Shown here piece after piece: positions 6,090 to 7,302 of a DNA stretch of 7,302 nt. How positions within the stretch are numbered: position 1 is the first letter of the stretch; each line of letters starts with the position of its first letter. The stretch comes from DASPXK01 sp035637315 (GTDB lineage Bacteria > Chloroflexota > UBA6077 > JACCZL01): the NCBI GenBank assembly GCA_035637315.1, contig DASPXK010000266.1:1-7302 (forward strand), in the 5' to 3' direction. The notes below the pieces were generated by a model. That model was given only the letters and a program-made list of their open reading frames with translations, was not told the origin of the DNA and made no database searches. Made by a program: the position numbers and the translations under genes.

Positions 6090-6798
6090 AGGATAGGGGG
6101 ATAGCTCCCAGATTGTCATTCCGAGCTTCGGCAGGCGGCGGAACGCCGCCAGATATCGGAGATGACATGGACCTACGGTAACCTGCCGAGCAAGGTGGAT
6201 TGGAGCCGTGAGAAGCGCCGAGTGGAGACCATGGCGTCGCGCCCTCGCTAGCGGAGAGCAGGGCGTACGTCGAGACTGGCCTGCCCTGGCCGCGAGCGCG
6301 ATCGTCGCCAGGCCAGAAGACGTGTTCGAAAGCGGTCTGGAGGCGGCGCTGATCGGCAAAGGCAACGGTATGGCCGATCTCGTGGACGACGGTCGCCTGG
6401 AACAGGGTCAGGCCGGGAATGACGTGGGGACGATTGCCCACGCCGCGACACGTCACCAGACCGATCGCCACGCTCGTATCGACCGTCTCGCCGTAGGTCT
6501 CTAGGCCTAGATCGGCGCCCAGCGAGAGCCCTGCGATCGGCCCATTACGCACCAGGTCGGGCGGCAGATCGTCCAGCGTCTCGACGATCTGCTGGAATTT
6601 GTGTCGCGACAGACGGTCGGCACCGACGGACACCAGCCCGTACCGCCCGGCCAAGAACCGGTTACGGGCAGACCGCTTGAGGGCCTCGAGCTGCTGGATC
6701 GAGTCCATCGCGCTCCACGCGGGCCCAACCCCATGGGGGACCCGGTCGAGGACGACCACGACGCCCGGCCATAGTAGCGCAAAGCGACGGGTGGGCAA
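6046..6798 (-). CDS. Putative ATLF/M34-like zinc peptidase, C-terminus apparently truncated or replaced
   Basis: The ORF of 250 residues carries a gluzincin zinc motif VVHEIGHTVAF (His139, Glu140, His143). The upstream context, LDDLPPDLVRNGPIAGLSLG (75-94), resembles anthrax lethal-factor-like (ATLF, Pro-Pro endopeptidase) domains. After the motif, VSTYALLSASE (175-185) aligns by eye with the lethal-factor segment ending at its third zinc ligand, making Glu185 the likely equivalent, 42 residues after His143. The family-typical aromatic/Ala/Glu continuation is absent: from residue 186 the frame turns into unrelated sequence that crosses a dispersed repeat and ends antisense to the PLP gene. 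The gene is therefore probably truncated or frameshifted, possibly a pseudogene. The start is uncertain: TTG 6798 gives the longest form with a short hydrophobic N-terminus (6-17), while ATG 6708 has GGAG a few bases upstream. No partner genes suggest its target. Confidence 0.55.
   Translation of the reverse strand: MPTRRFALLWPGVVVVLDRVPHGVGPAWSAMDSIQQLEALKRSARNRFLAGRYGLVSVGADRLSRHKFQQIVETLDDLPPDLVRNGPIAGLSLGADLGLETYGETVDTSVAIGLVTCRGVGNRPHVIPGLTLFQATVVHEIGHTVAFADQRRLQTAFEHVFWPGDDRARGQGRPVSTYALLSASEGATPWSPLGASHGSNPPCSAGYRRSMSSPISGGVPPPAEARNDNLGAIPLSSIPSLLPARRAPRP
6084..6168. repeat. GGATAG triplet followed by a palindromic TGTCATTCCGAG element
   Basis: Three GGATAG copies (6084-6089, 6091-6096, 6099-6104) abut the PLP enzyme; the first supplies its TAG stop. 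Next is an inverted-repeat element with ends TGTCATTCCGAG (6114-6125) and CGGAGATGACA (6157-6167). Inside it is a perfect 7-bp hairpin, GGCGGCG (6134-6140) with CGCCGCC (6144-6150) and a 3-nt loop. The hairpin may protect or end the PLP-enzyme transcript, though no T-run follows. The element resembles widespread dispersed bacterial repeats and falls inside the 3' part of the opposite-strand peptidase ORF. Confidence 0.7.
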
Positions 6799-6802
6799 GA
6801 AT

Positions 6803-6838
6803 GACCCCCTCTCCCCGTGGAGCGGGCAGGCGAGGGGT
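6803..6838. repeat. Degenerate GC-rich palindrome
   Basis: ACCCCCTCTCCCC and GCGAGGGGT form an imperfect inverted repeat resembling a decayed relative of the palindrome at 3796-3850. It lies just upstream of the longest possible start of the peptidase-like gene and upstream of the tRNA promoter on the other strand. Confidence 0.45.
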
Positions 6839-6847
6839 ATTCAGCTG

Positions 6848-6876
6848 TTGCCCGTGTTTTGAAGGGTGCGTATAAT
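6848..6876 (+). promoter_or_regulatory. Sigma-70-type promoter of the tRNA-Val gene
   Basis: TTGCCC (6848-6853) and a perfect consensus TATAAT (6871-6876) are separated by exactly 17 bp. Transcription would start near 6883, a few bases before the mature tRNA 5' end at 6889. It is the best promoter match I found in the window. Confidence 0.8.
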
Positions 6877-6888
6877 CGACTCTAGATC

Positions 6889-7288
<400 letters not shown>

Positions 7289-7302
7289 GCACGAACGGCT
7301 GG

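Noticed and set aside
6859..6876. TTGAAG as the -35 box of the tRNA promoter
   Set aside because: It lies only 6 bp from TATAAT; TTGCCC at 6848-6853 has the correct 17-bp spacing.

Overview
The window is high-GC bacterial DNA with GTG and TTG starts. It carries a Tat-exported lipoprotein with a long Ala/Pro/Thr linker and many small GC-rich palindromic repeats between genes. That combination fits a Chloroflexota-like soil or sediment bacterium. Another high-GC phylum cannot be excluded, because no taxonomic marker gene is present.

Layout. Positions 1-3481 (minus strand) hold an ABC importer of the dipeptide/oligopeptide/nickel type: a family-5 substrate-binding lipoprotein (3481-1796), then a DppB-type permease (1679-759), then a DppC-type permease (740 to beyond the left edge). 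No ATPase genes lie inside the window; they may follow to the left. Positions 3482-3864 are a non-coding spacer built largely of three different inverted-repeat elements. Positions 3865-4959 (minus) encode an amidohydrolase-2 family metal-dependent hydrolase. Diverging from it across a 68-bp gap is a PLP-dependent enzyme of the D-cysteine desulfhydrase/ACC deaminase family (5028-6089, plus). Converging on that gene is a zinc peptidase-like ORF (6798-6046, minus) with an HEIGH motif and an apparently lost C-terminus. A tRNA-Val(CAC) with a good promoter lies at 6889-6962 (plus). A pterin-4a-carbinolamine dehydratase (7288-6908, minus) runs into the tRNA gene from the other side.

How the genes may work together. 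The importer, the amidohydrolase and the PLP enzyme look like a small catabolic cassette: take up a peptide- or amide-like compound, hydrolyse it, then deaminate or desulfhydrate an amino-acid product. This is inferred from adjacency only, and the substrate cannot be read from sequence. The peptidase, tRNA and PCD genes look unrelated to it.

The most distinctive feature is the repeat content. At least five unrelated families of short palindromic or tandem repeats occupy the gaps. In several places they supply coding signals: the dppC start codon and part of its N-terminus, the stop codon of the binding-protein gene, and the stop codon of the PLP enzyme. Separately, the PCD stop codon lies in the antisense strand of the tRNA D-loop. 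I found no CRISPR array, insertion-sequence transposase or convincing new multi-gene system.
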